Assembly (NCBI RefSeq): GCF_000406965.1
Contig: NZ_KE136357.1
Coordinates: 302,244-366,243, forward strand
Origin: Enterococcus avium ATCC 14025
Lineage (GTDB): Bacteria; Bacillota; Bacilli; Lactobacillales; Enterococcaceae
DNA length: 64,000 nucleotides
Reading direction: 5' to 3'
The notes below the pieces were generated by a model. The model made no database searches and was not told where the DNA came from. It saw only the letters and a list, made by a program, of their open reading frames with translations. Shown here piece by piece: positions 24,500 through 33,025 of this stretch. The first letter of the stretch is position 1, and each line of letters starts with the position of its first letter. A program made the translations under genes and the position numbers.

Positions 24500-24513
24500 T
24501 TATCAACTGATAA
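24500..24513. promoter_or_regulatory. TetR-type operator, downstream copy
   Basis: TTATCAACTGATAA, with six perfectly paired bases per arm around AC. It ends three bases before the GGAGG of hrtB. Confidence 0.75.
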
Positions 24514-24527
24514 GTGGAGGTCTTTTT

Positions 24528-25589
24528 ATGTTTTTAGCGATTAATGAAATCAAACATTCGAAATTGCGTTACACGTTAGTAATGGGAGTCATGTTTTTGA
24601 TTGCCTATCTGGTATTTTTTTTAACGGGGTTGGCTTATGGGCTGGCGCAAGATAATCGAACAGCAGTAGATAAATGGAATGCAGATTCCATTCTTTTAAC
24701 AGAGGAAGCGAATAATAATCTCAATATGTCAATGATACCGCTGAAAACTTTTGATGATGTAAAGGCAGATGAAAAAGCCTATCTTGCTCAAACAGCGGGA
24801 GTAATCAAAAGTGATGGGGGAGAAAAAATTGATGTCAGCTTTTTTGGTATCGATAAGGATCAATTTCTGGCTCCAAAGCTGACTAGCGGAAAGATGTTTT
24901 CTTCTGATAATGAAGCAGTAGCGGACCGTTCGCTAAAGGATGAATACAATCTGAAGCTCGGTGAAACTGTTAAAATGGCAGGAAACGATAAAACATTAAA
25001 AATCGTTGGGTTCACGGATAATGCAAAATTCAATGTAGCACCAGTATTGTATACAACGATTGGTGCGTATCAGGAAATTCGCTTTGAAACACAAGGAACT
25101 AGTGAAAACACTCGAATCAACGCGATCATTACTAGAGGAGATGTTCAATCTGTTCCAAATGATTTAGAGGAGACGGACATCAAGAGTTTTATCAATGATC
25201 TACCAGGTTACAGTGCACAGGTCTTGACCTTTGGATTTATGATCGGTTTCTTGATCGTAATTGCTGCAATCGTCATAGGAATTTTCATCTATGTGTTAAC
25301 GATGCAAAAGGCAGAAATATTTGGTGTGATGAAGGCTCAGGGAATTTCAAGTCGCTATATTTCAAATTCTGTAATTGCGCAAACATTCCTATTAGCGACT
25401 GTTGGGGTAGTGATTGGATTAGCAGCTACGTTAGGAACAGCTCTGATATTACCAGATGCAGTGCCATTTCAGGTTAATATGCTGTTCTTTGGCGGAATCA
25501 GCATATTGATGATCTTAGTTGCTTTAATTGGTGCGTTCTTCTCAGTGCGAACCATTGTAAAAATTGATCCATTGAAGACAATCGGATAG
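24528..25589 (+). CDS. hrtB: HrtB-like haem efflux permease (FtsX/MacB fold)
   Basis: 353 residues, start supported by GGAGG. The N-terminal helix (MFLAINEIKHSKLRYTLVMGVMF) starts as in HrtB. A large extracytoplasmic domain (about 40-230) follows, then three C-terminal helices with the coupling sequence KAQGISSRYISNS. Together with the ATPase it forms a haem exporter that protects against free haem. The two 14-bp operators ahead and the TetR gene after it match the enterococcal hrtBA-fhtR locus. Confidence 0.88.
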   Translation: MFLAINEIKHSKLRYTLVMGVMFLIAYLVFFLTGLAYGLAQDNRTAVDKWNADSILLTEEANNNLNMSMIPLKTFDDVKADEKAYLAQTAGVIKSDGGEKIDVSFFGIDKDQFLAPKLTSGKMFSSDNEAVADRSLKDEYNLKLGETVKMAGNDKTLKIVGFTDNAKFNVAPVLYTTIGAYQEIRFETQGTSENTRINAIITRGDVQSVPNDLEETDIKSFINDLPGYSAQVLTFGFMIGFLIVIAAIVIGIFIYVLTMQKAEIFGVMKAQGISSRYISNSVIAQTFLLATVGVVIGLAATLGTALILPDAVPFQVNMLFFGGISILMILVALIGAFFSVRTIVKIDPLKTIG

Positions 25590-25600
25590 GGGGAAGAAAA

Positions 25601-26287
25601 ATGAGTGCAATTGAATTTAAACGAGTAGAAAAATCATTTAAAGATGGCGATTCAACGATTGAAGCGTTGAAGGAAACAAATTTTTCAGTGGAAAAAGGGG
25701 AGTTCGTTGCCATTATTGGTCCGTCTGGTTCGGGAAAGAGTACATTTCTGACGATTGCAGGCGGTTTACAGGCTCCTTCGGAAGGAGAAGTTCTGATCAA
25801 CGATGATGATTTCAGCGAAAAGAAGGAAAAAGAACGGGCAAAATTACGCTTCAAGGAAATTGGTTTTATTTTGCAGGCATCAAACCTAGTCCCGTTTTTA
25901 ACCGTCAAAAAGCAATTAAAGCTAGTCGACAAAGTTAGTAAAAGTGATAATTCGGAAATGGCGGAAAAATTATTCGAGCAATTGGATATCGCCAGTTTAG
26001 AAAATAAATATCCTGAAGAGCTTTCTGGCGGGGAACGTCAACGAGTCGCGATCGCTCGGGCGTTGTATCATGACCCAACGATTATTTTAGCCGATGAACC
26101 GACAGCCAGTCTGGACTCTGAGAAGGCTTATGAAGTTGTAAAAATTTTAGCCAAGGAAACCAAAGAAAAAAATAAGGCGACAATCATGGTCACTCATGAT
26201 ACTCGGCTGGTGAAATTCTGTGACCGAATTTTAGAGATGAAGGATGGAGAATTAACAGAAAAAGACATTTCAGAAGCGAACGAATAA
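25601..26287 (+). CDS. hrtA: HrtA-like ABC transporter ATPase
   Basis: 228 residues, start supported by GGGGGAAG, 11 bp after hrtB. Walker A GPSGSGKST, signature LSGGERQRVAIARAL, Walker B ILADEPTASLD and switch MVTHD are all intact. MacB/LolD-type subunit, partner of the permease encoded upstream. Confidence 0.93.
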   Translation: MSAIEFKRVEKSFKDGDSTIEALKETNFSVEKGEFVAIIGPSGSGKSTFLTIAGGLQAPSEGEVLINDDDFSEKKEKERAKLRFKEIGFILQASNLVPFLTVKKQLKLVDKVSKSDNSEMAEKLFEQLDIASLENKYPEELSGGERQRVAIARALYHDPTIILADEPTASLDSEKAYEVVKILAKETKEKNKATIMVTHDTRLVKFCDRILEMKDGELTEKDISEANE

Positions 26288-26333
26288 CCTTATCGCGTAT
26301 AATGATGGTATCAAATAAAAAAGAGGCGATTGG

Positions 26334-26870
26334 ATGTATGAAGAGATTTTAGATGTTGCTGAAGAATTATTTATGAAGCAAGGCTATAATGACACATCTA
26401 CTAGGCAAATCGCGAAAATACTTGAGATTACGCAACCAAATATTTATTACCATTTCAAAAATAAAGAAGAAATCTATTTTCAAGTAATGCAGCGATTGGC
26501 AAATGAAGTTGGGAAAAACCTATCAGAGCTTTCAGCTCAAGATATTAGTTTTGAAGAAAAAATCTTGGCAATGGCTTTCTATTTACAACAAAGGCATCCT
26601 TTCAGCCTTTTTATGATGATGCATGATATTCAGCATACGCTGAGTCCTGAAACAGCTCAAAAGTTATTTGTACTTTGGCAGAGCTCTTATAAACATCCTT
26701 TTCTTAAGGTATTTAACAATGAATCTCAAATAAGGGAGACGGTTGATCCGAATTTTGCTGTGAGTCAATTGTTTATCTTGATATCCGCTTACTTGGATTC
26801 ACCTGTGAATGTGCGGCAAGAAAATCTGGAGAAAGCAATTCAACTTTTTTTCCATGGTGTATTAAAATAA
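26334..26870 (+). CDS. fhtR: TetR-family regulator, FhtR-like haem sensor
   Basis: 178 residues. N-terminal HTH (DTSTRQIAKILEITQPNIYYHFKNKEEIY) and an all-helical ligand domain. It directly follows hrtBA. In E. faecalis the neighbouring TetR protein FhtR binds haem and releases two palindromes in the hrtBA promoter; the two palindromes found here fit that. Haem sensing is inferred from synteny, not from a proven ligand residue. Confidence 0.82.
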   Translation: MYEEILDVAEELFMKQGYNDTSTRQIAKILEITQPNIYYHFKNKEEIYFQVMQRLANEVGKNLSELSAQDISFEEKILAMAFYLQQRHPFSLFMMMHDIQHTLSPETAQKLFVLWQSSYKHPFLKVFNNESQIRETVDPNFAVSQLFILISAYLDSPVNVRQENLEKAIQLFFHGVLK

Positions 26871-26876
26871 CGAAAA

Positions 26877-26909
26877 AAATCCCACTGTCATCTTCGACAG
26901 TGGGATTTT
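26877..26909. terminator. Bidirectional terminator
   Basis: AATCCCACTGTC pairs with GACAGTGGGATT, with A/T runs on both strands, between fhtR and the convergent gene. Confidence 0.93.
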
Positions 26910-26911
26910 GC

Positions 26912-27556
26912 TTAAGCTAAGACAGCTGCGATCATGTCTGGCAATTCTTTTTTCATGACACGTTTGGTATTTAGTGCATCTGTATAAGTAACAGTTTGAT
27001 CTGCTGCGATAGTTGCCAATAATTGACGGTCTTTCTTCGGTGGGTTATAAAATACCTCGATCGCTTTATCAGCATCAGACCATTCAGCAGAGTAATTTGC
27101 TTTTGATTTTAAAGATTGATTCAATGCTTCTGCTTGGTCTGCGGTTACATCAGCACTAACAGGTTCCTTGACTACATCAGCCAAGATATCTTGAGCAAGC
27201 TCCGCTGCTTTGTCAGTATCCTCACTTTCAACAACAGGTTCTGATGTTTTAAAACTTTCTGACCATAAATTATAGATGCTGTTGGTCAATTGATTTAAGG
27301 TATTTGTTTGTGGTTTTTGAATATGAGCATTGACTAATTCTCTAAAGGAATGGTCATGCTCAGCACTTTGAATATGGCGAGTTTTTCCATCAGGAGTTGT
27401 CTCATCAAGGTGGATTTGATGTGTGTTCACTTTATCAAAATAGATTTTTACATCACTGTGGATGTGCTCACTCAGTGTTTTTTCCACTTGAGCAAAAGTT
27501 TTGTTGATTTGTTTGTTACGAATTTTGAGTGATTTTTTGATACTTTTTAAATTCAC
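26912..27556 (-). CDS. Hypothetical cytosolic protein
   Basis: 214 residues from a GTG with no clear ribosome binding site. The first ~75 residues are basic and His-rich, the middle is acidic and Ala/Asp/Glu-rich (about 105-150), and the C-terminus reads DRQLLATIAADQTVTYTDALN. No membrane helix. I do not recognise it. The terminator at 26877 serves its 3' end. Confidence 0.65.
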   Translation of the reverse strand: MNLKSIKKSLKIRNKQINKTFAQVEKTLSEHIHSDVKIYFDKVNTHQIHLDETTPDGKTRHIQSAEHDHSFRELVNAHIQKPQTNTLNQLTNSIYNLWSESFKTSEPVVESEDTDKAAELAQDILADVVKEPVSADVTADQAEALNQSLKSKANYSAEWSDADKAIEVFYNPPKKDRQLLATIAADQTVTYTDALNTKRVMKKELPDMIAAVLA

Positions 27557-27604
27557 GAGTATAATTCAGTCGCTTTCTTTTAAGAGTTGTACTAATCCGT
27601 TAGT

Positions 27605-27613
27605 ATTATAGCA
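27605..27613 (-). promoter_or_regulatory. Extended -10 promoter
   Basis: TGC-TATAAT on the minus strand, about 50 bp before the GTG of the hypothetical gene; no good -35. The gap beyond it (27614-27774) holds only a small ATGCT/AGCAT hairpin. Confidence 0.55.
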
Positions 27614-27774
27614 TACTTCGTGAAAAATGCAGTAGGAATACGATAAAATAGGTTATTTGATTCAAAAAAAGCGACTTTCAAATAAAATATTGAGTAATTC
27701 AATTTAAAAATGCTTAATTTTTTAGCATACGATGACTGTTAGTGTGGAAAAAGGGAAAGAACGGAGGTTAAAAA

Positions 27775-27812
27775 AAATCTCAGCTGCTTTTACCTGAAGA
27801 CAGCTGAGATTT
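27775..27812 (-). terminator. Terminator of the dapA-dapB-dapH block
   Basis: AAATCTCAGCTG pairs perfectly with CAGCTGAGATTT, followed by a T run on the minus strand. Confidence 0.92.
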
Positions 27813-27817
27813 CTTAC

Positions 27818-28519
27818 TTATCTTAAATCATCTAAAAATTCAGTTTTACCAGGATCGATTTCATCCTTCATCTTGATGATCTTGGCAGGGGTGCCAGCGA
27901 CAACGGCTCCAGCTGGAACGTCTTTGGTAACGACAGCACCGGCTGCAACAACGGCATCTTTTCCAATATGGACTCCCTCTAAAACAACGGCATTAGCTCC
28001 TACTAAAACATTGTCTTCTACGACAACAGGTGAAGCACTAGGCGGCTCAAGTACGCCAGCCAACACCGCTCCTGCACCAATATGGGCATGTTTCCCAACA
28101 GTTGCACGTGCACCTAAAATAGCTCCCATGTCGATCATCGTGCTTTCACCGATGGAAGCACCGATATTGATAATGGCCCCCATCATGATGACTGCTTTAT
28201 CACCAATCTCAACACGATCACGAATCAATGCACCAGGCTCAATGCGAGCGTTAACTGATGAGATATCCAGCATTGGAATTGCCGAATTTCTGCGATCGCT
28301 TTCTACATGTACATCACTGATCTTTCCTTGATGCTCGTTTATTACTTCTTGTACCGCTTGACTTTCACCAATCAAGATCCAGGTTTGTTCTTGACCGAAA
28401 AATTGAACTTTTTCTTTGGTGATTCCCGCTAAGTTTCCTTGAACATAGGCTTTCACAGGAGTCGTTTTTTCGGCATTTTTAATAAATTTAGCAATTTCAT
28501 AAGGATCGGTTAAAGTCAT
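27818..28519 (-). CDS. dapH: Tetrahydrodipicolinate N-acetyltransferase
   Basis: 233 residues, start supported by AGGAG. N-terminal DapH domain, then hexapeptide repeats forming a left-handed beta helix (about 90-210, e.g. [20 protein letters not shown]), with [16 protein letters not shown] at the end. It acetylates tetrahydrodipicolinate with acetyl-CoA in the acetylase branch of lysine/DAP synthesis. Its ribosome binding site lies in the second copy of the direct repeat around the element at 28557-28683, so expression may be affected by that insertion. Confidence 0.95.
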   Translation of the reverse strand: MTLTDPYEIAKFIKNAEKTTPVKAYVQGNLAGITKEKVQFFGQEQTWILIGESQAVQEVINEHQGKISDVHVESDRRNSAIPMLDISSVNARIEPGALIRDRVEIGDKAVIMMGAIINIGASIGESTMIDMGAILGARATVGKHAHIGAGAVLAGVLEPPSASPVVVEDNVLVGANAVVLEGVHIGKDAVVAAGAVVTKDVPAGAVVAGTPAKIIKMKDEIDPGKTEFLDDLR

Positions 28520-28528
28520 TGAATCTGC

Positions 28529-28711
28529 TCCTATCTCATACTAAGGTAATTATTTTTCAAAAGGCGAAAAATAAGTTTGATTTTCGCCACGTATATCATC
28601 CAACTAAAGATTTAGAATTAAAATAGACAATGATTTATGTCTTAATAGCAATTCAAGTATAACTGCCAAAAGTTGGACTGACATCCTATCTCATACTAAG
28701 GTAATTATTTT
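28529..28711 (-). repeat. Repeat element A: 127-bp insert flanked by a 28-bp direct repeat
   Basis: Identical 28-bp copies lie at 28529-28556 and 28684-28711. On the minus strand each ends GAGATAGGA, the downstream one supplying the dapH Shine-Dalgarno sequence. The 127 bp between them (28557-28683) begins TGTCAGTCCAACTTTT, and its TCAGTCCAACT can pair with AGTTGGATGA, leaving one bulged G. A second internal hairpin and a terminal GGCGAAAA/TTTTCGCC hairpin follow. A related insert is at 49753-49882. Confidence 0.75.
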
Positions 28712-28721
28712 GTCTCGTTTG

Positions 28722-29477
28722 TTATTTCTCATCAATCAATTTTTCCATATCGTACAAACCAGTCGCTTTATCACTGATATATTTTGCGGCTTTAACTGCG
28801 CCACTAGCAAAGATATTTCGGGATAAAGCCAAGTGGTTCAACTCGATCACTTCATCAGGACCGGCATAGATTACGGTGTGTTCACCAGGAATCGTACCGC
28901 CGCGAACGGCGTGAATACCTAATTCTGATAACGGATTTTCTAAATCATTGCCATGGCGGCCATAAATATAAGTTTTCTTTTCCTCTACCGCGTCATTTAC
29001 CGCATCAGCTAATAATAACGCAGTTCCGCTAGGAGAATCCTTTTTCTGATTGTGGTGTTTTTCCACGATTTCAATATTGAATTCTTCCTCTAAGACGGGT
29101 GTGATTTCGCGAATCGCTTTTGCTAAGAGATTGATCCCTAGAGACATATTGGCTGAGAAGAAGACGGCCGTTTGTTCTGCCGTTTTAGCTATTTGTTCTT
29201 TTACTTCATCAGTCAGACCGGTTGTGGCTACAACAACAGGGATTTTCTTTTCTGCACAATAATCCAAAACAGCAGGGACTGCGGTATAGTGAGAAAAATC
29301 AATGACTACATCTGCATTTACCTGACAATCGTTGATTGCTTGAAAAGTAGGAAAGTCCGCTTCGAAGGCTTCACGATCAATTCCGGCAACGACTTGCATA
29401 TTGGATTGATGCGCGATCATTGTCTGTAGAACCTGGCCCATGCGGCCATTGGCACCATTTAAGATAATATCGATCAT
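28722..29477 (-). CDS. dapB: 4-hydroxy-tetrahydrodipicolinate reductase
   Basis: 251 residues. Rossmann motif GANGRMGQV at the N-terminus, substrate motif EKHHNQKKDSPSGTA and HAVRGGTIPGEHTV, all diagnostic for DapB. It overlaps the dapA stop by 4 bp, so translation is coupled. It makes the substrate for DapH. Confidence 0.97.
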   Translation of the reverse strand: MIDIILNGANGRMGQVLQTMIAHQSNMQVVAGIDREAFEADFPTFQAINDCQVNADVVIDFSHYTAVPAVLDYCAEKKIPVVVATTGLTDEVKEQIAKTAEQTAVFFSANMSLGINLLAKAIREITPVLEEEFNIEIVEKHHNQKKDSPSGTALLLADAVNDAVEEKKTYIYGRHGNDLENPLSELGIHAVRGGTIPGEHTVIYAGPDEVIELNHLALSRNIFASGAVKAAKYISDKATGLYDMEKLIDEK

Positions 29478-30364
29478 TTAGCAACCTCCAATCCATAAGC
29501 AGCCATTTCCTTTTTCAATCCTTCAACGGTTTCGTCTTTCGCTGCAGAAAGTGGGAGACGGAAGTTTGGTTCGATTTTTCCTAATAAACTCACACCTGTT
29601 TTGACTGGAATAGGATTTACTTCGCAGAAGATCGCATGAATCAATGGAATTTGTGCTAACTGAAGTTCTTTGGCTTTTGAAAAGTCGCCATCTAATAAGG
29701 CTTGTGTTAATTCATGGGTTTGCCGTGGGGCAATATTGGCGATTGTTGAAATAGAGCCTTTTCCACCAAGGGCCATGATCGGTAAGACTTGATCATCATT
29801 TCCAGAATAGATCGTAAAATCGTCTGGCATGATTCGTGCAATATCAGCAATTTGTGAGATATTCCCACTGGCTTCCTTGATTGCTACCACATTAGGAATT
29901 TCGCCTAGGCGTTTCACCATTTGTGGTGTGATATTCATATTAGTACGTGAAGCAACAGAATATAAAATAATCGGTAATTTCACGCTTTCAGCAATTTTTT
30001 GATAATGTAAAAAGAGGCCTTCATCTGATGCTTTATTATAATAAGGAGTCACGATCAATAGAGCATCGGCGCCAACTTTCTCAGCACCAGTCGATAATTC
30101 GATGGCATGCTGGGTATCGTTTACACCAGTTCCGGCAATAACTGGAATTCGTCCGTTCACCTTTTTGACGACTGTCTCGATTACAGCAATATGTTCGTCA
30201 TTGGCTAAAGTGGAAGCTTCGCCAGTAGTTCCGCAAGCGATGATTGCATCGGTTCCTTCACTGATCTGCCACTCGACTAGCTCCTCTAACTTCTTGTAAT
30301 CAACAGCACCATCGGCTTTCATGGGCGTAACTAGAGCAACACCAGATCCTTCAAATATTCTCAA
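29474..30364 (-). CDS. dapA: 4-hydroxy-tetrahydrodipicolinate synthase
   Basis: 296 residues from a TTG at 30364 with GAAGGAG upstream, giving the usual family start (RIFEGSGVALVTPM). The ATG at 30394 lacks a binding site. The GTTGE motif, catalytic Tyr in ILYSVASRT and Schiff-base Lys in AIKEASGN are present. ILYS replaces the more usual LYNVP. It condenses pyruvate and aspartate semialdehyde, the first committed step to lysine. First gene of the block dapA-dapB-dapH. Confidence 0.96.
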   Translation of the reverse strand: MRIFEGSGVALVTPMKADGAVDYKKLEELVEWQISEGTDAIIACGTTGEASTLANDEHIAVIETVVKKVNGRIPVIAGTGVNDTQHAIELSTGAEKVGADALLIVTPYYNKASDEGLFLHYQKIAESVKLPIILYSVASRTNMNITPQMVKRLGEIPNVVAIKEASGNISQIADIARIMPDDFTIYSGNDDQVLPIMALGGKGSISTIANIAPRQTHELTQALLDGDFSKAKELQLAQIPLIHAIFCEVNPIPVKTGVSLLGKIEPNFRLPLSAAKDETVEGLKKEMAAYGLEVAK

Positions 30365-30489
30365 GGGAAACAACTCCTTCTTCATTTTTTTCAAAGCCTT
30401 TGTAAAAAGGTCTTTAATAGTAGAATTATATCTTAATTATGAGTGCCTGCCAACGAAAATCTCATGAAATTTTTAATCAAAGAAAGTCA

Positions 30490-30517
30490 AAAAAACAAGG
30501 ACGTCTAATGTCCTTGT
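30490..30517 (-). terminator. Terminator overlapping the end of the YrdB-like gene
   Basis: ACAAGGAC (30495-30502) pairs with GTCCTTGT (30510-30517), with a T run on the minus strand. The upstream arm includes the last codons of the gene at 30505. Confidence 0.88.
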
Positions 30518-30837
30518 AAGTTTAGTTGATACATTAGCCATAGATCAAGACTAGCAATCACTAGATAAGACGTACCAATCTTGGTACCGAAGAGGAAAAA
30601 ATAGGTAAGGCTACCAAGAAAATAAACGATCAGTTCTAAGCAAAGTTTCCCGTTGCCAGTCAGAACAGTTGGGGATTTTGGCGCACCATATCTCGCCCAA
30701 ACTAGTGTGATAGTAATTGTTAAAACAGCGAAGAGAATTCGTTGTAAAATACCTTTTTTGATAAAGATACCACTAAAAAGCCCGCCAGCTGTTGCGATTT
30801 CAAGTAAAAATCGGATACCCAATACAATACTAGCCAA
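30505..30837 (-). CDS. YrdB-like DUF2568 membrane protein
   Basis: 110 residues from TTG 30837, with GGAGGTG seven bases upstream; a longer reading would place that site inside the coding sequence. Four hydrophobic helices and the motif ITLVWARYGAPKSP typical of DUF2568. Function unknown. The last codons form one arm of a terminator. Confidence 0.8.
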   Translation of the reverse strand: MASIVLGIRFLLEIATAGGLFSGIFIKKGILQRILFAVLTITITLVWARYGAPKSPTVLTGNGKLCLELIVYFLGSLTYFFLFGTKIGTSYLVIASLDLWLMYQLNLQGH

Positions 30838-30924
30838 AAACGTGCACCTCCACAAAAATTTCTATCATTATAAGTAGTAGAAAATTCTAAAACATCAGGA
30901 AAAAACAATCAATGTATGGACGTT

Positions 30925-31560
30925 TTAAAGAATAAATGCGATCGCTACAAAAAGATAAGTCCAGCGAATATCTTTTTGGCAGAGAAGATAGATACATCCG
31001 GCAACTACTGAAAAAAAGATCGTATACAATCCGCCACTGAACCCTTGAAGAAGAAAATGAATTAGGCCCCAAGTGATCGCAAGTAGTAATCCTCCACTAG
31101 GAAATCGCTCAGACAATCCAAATTGAGATTCGAAAAATTTCTGACCAAACGCGATGACTAATACAATCAAACTACATTCTGCAAAATAATAGAATAGACG
31201 AAAAATAAAGGCAATAATACTTTTCTTCAGTTCCCCATTAAACTCGACGACTGGTTTGAATCCGCCAAAGCCGATTGTAGAAACTACGATCACAGAAAAT
31301 ACTAAGCAAATAATTAGTATAAGTTTTTTATTTTCCAGAGGCCGAGAAATGCTAAAAACATCAAAATTAAAGCGGCTCTTCGCATAATGAATTAAGAAAA
31401 TAGAAACAACTGACCATAAAATTGCCGTCAATCCGGCATTTACAGCTAGACTCAAACCACTGCTAACCAACCCAAGAAGCAATTCCAAACTAAACCCTGC
31501 AAAAGCATAAAGTGCCAACCATAAAAAGTCGACAGGCATAATCTTTTTTTCTTTTTCCAA
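30925..31560 (-). CDS. Polytopic membrane protein, possibly CPBP-like
   Basis: 211 residues from a TTG with GGAGGA six bases upstream. About six to seven membrane helices. The helix pair FAECSLIVLVIAFGQKFFE and ITWGLIHFLLQGFSGG vaguely recalls the second and third motifs of CPBP intramembrane proteases, but the paired-Glu-Arg motif is not intact. I call it a hypothetical membrane protein and doubt protease activity. Confidence 0.65.
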   Translation of the reverse strand: MEKEKKIMPVDFLWLALYAFAGFSLELLLGLVSSGLSLAVNAGLTAILWSVVSIFLIHYAKSRFNFDVFSISRPLENKKLILIICLVFSVIVVSTIGFGGFKPVVEFNGELKKSIIAFIFRLFYYFAECSLIVLVIAFGQKFFESQFGLSERFPSGGLLLAITWGLIHFLLQGFSGGLYTIFFSVVAGCIYLLCQKDIRWTYLFVAIAFIL

Positions 31561-31661
31561 TTTTGTTCCTCCAAATTTCTTTTTACTAAGTGTACCAAGT
31601 AATTAAGGGATAGGTACTAAAAAATTGAGTAAGGCTCAAGAGAACAATGAGAGGAGATCAA

Positions 31662-31766
31662 ATGAATTGTAAATTTTTAGAATTTAAAATCACAATTACT
31701 CGTTTAAACGAAAGAGAATCATGTATTAATTTTGAAAAATTTCAAAAACAAATTAATGACCGCTGA
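31662..31766 (+). CDS. Small ORF with a strong ribosome binding site
   Basis: 34 residues (MNCKFLEFKITITRLNER..., ending QKQINDR) with GAGAGGAG seven bases before the ATG. It is charged, with two Cys, no membrane helix and no family I know. It is the only candidate gene in the 265-bp gap ahead of the deacetylase. Confidence 0.5.
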   Translation: MNCKFLEFKITITRLNERESCINFEKFQKQINDR

Positions 31767-31825
31767 TGCAATCTGTACTATAATATGAGAAACTATCAAT
31801 GATTTTCTAATCAAAAAATAGGATT

Positions 31826-33010
31826 ATGAGAATTTTTATGGAAATGAGTGAGACGATGATCGATACGGAAGTCAAAGAGTTAGAAGAGTTAGTCACTACT
31901 ATGCGCCGCGAATTGCACCAAATCCCCGAATTAGGATTGGAGGAAAAGCAAACGGCAGCGTATATTCGAAAGAAGTTGGCATCCTTTGGTGTCACAGAGA
32001 CTTATGAAGTCATTGAGACAGGTACGATCGCGGTCTTACACGGCACCAAACCAGGTAAAACGTTAGCCTTTCGTTCAGACATTGATGCGTTGCCTGTAGA
32101 AGAACAAACGGGCTATGATTTTGCTTCAAAAACACCTGGAAAAATGCATGCCTGCGGTCACGACGGACATATGGCAACGCTGCTAGGTTTCATTGCCTAT
32201 TTACACAAGTATCCAGAAAAAATTCAAGGAACGCTTGTCTTTGTCTTTCAGCCGGCGGAAGAAGGACCAGGTGGTGCGGAATTAATTATGAAGTCCGGTA
32301 TTTTACAAAAGCTAGGTGTAGAAGAAATCGTGGGATTGCATGTCTTTCCAGATCTTCCAGCAGGAAAAATTTCTTGTCGACCAGGGCCAATGATGGCGCG
32401 TAATGCTGAGGTGACGATCACAATCAAGGGCGTCAGCACACATGGCGCACAGCCGCAGCTCGGAGAAGATGCAATTGTTGCTGCTGGCGGTGTGATTACT
32501 GGTTTGAATAGTATTTTAGCACGAAATATCGGACCATTGGATAACGTGGTGTTGACCTTTGGAACAATTCACGGTGGCGAGGCGATGAATATTGTCGCTA
32601 AGGAAGTTGTTTTACACGGAACAATGCGGGCCTTTGATGATGCCGTATATGAGGAAGTCGTTCGAAGGACGGAATTAGTAGCCGGGGAAATTGCTAAAGG
32701 CTATGGCTGTGAGGCAGTGGTTGATTTCAATCATATGTATCGAGTCGTTGATAACGATCCGGAAATGGTGAAGAAATTGGAAAAGGTTGCGGCTGATTAT
32801 TACGTGGAAACTCCACCATATTTAATCGCGGAAGATTTTTCTTGGTATCAGCAGGAGATTCCTGGGATGTTTTTCTTCTTAGGGATTCGTGATGAAGAAA
32901 AGGGCTATACGTATCCGCTGCATAGTGGAAAAATGAAATTTGATGAGGTAAATCTGTTACTAGGGATTCAAACCTATGTAAACTTAATTGCTGGATTGAA
33001 CGAGAATTAA
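31826..33010 (+). CDS. N-acetyldiaminopimelate deacetylase (M20 family)
   Basis: About 394 residues; the start is uncertain between ATGs at 31826 and 31856. M20D peptidase motifs are present: RSDIDALPVEE, the metal site GKMHACGHDGHMA, QPAEEGPGGAE and a dimerisation domain with THGAQPQLGEDA. It fits the YkuR type that removes acetyl from N-acetyl-LL-DAP, the counterpart to DapH. First of three lysine genes on the plus strand, divergent from the dapA block. Confidence 0.92.
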   Translation: MRIFMEMSETMIDTEVKELEELVTTMRRELHQIPELGLEEKQTAAYIRKKLASFGVTETYEVIETGTIAVLHGTKPGKTLAFRSDIDALPVEEQTGYDFASKTPGKMHACGHDGHMATLLGFIAYLHKYPEKIQGTLVFVFQPAEEGPGGAELIMKSGILQKLGVEEIVGLHVFPDLPAGKISCRPGPMMARNAEVTITIKGVSTHGAQPQLGEDAIVAAGGVITGLNSILARNIGPLDNVVLTFGTIHGGEAMNIVAKEVVLHGTMRAFDDAVYEEVVRRTELVAGEIAKGYGCEAVVDFNHMYRVVDNDPEMVKKLEKVAADYYVETPPYLIAEDFSWYQQEIPGMFFFLGIRDEEKGYTYPLHSGKMKFDEVNLLLGIQTYVNLIAGLNEN

Positions 33011-33025
33011 TTGAGGGGGCTTACG

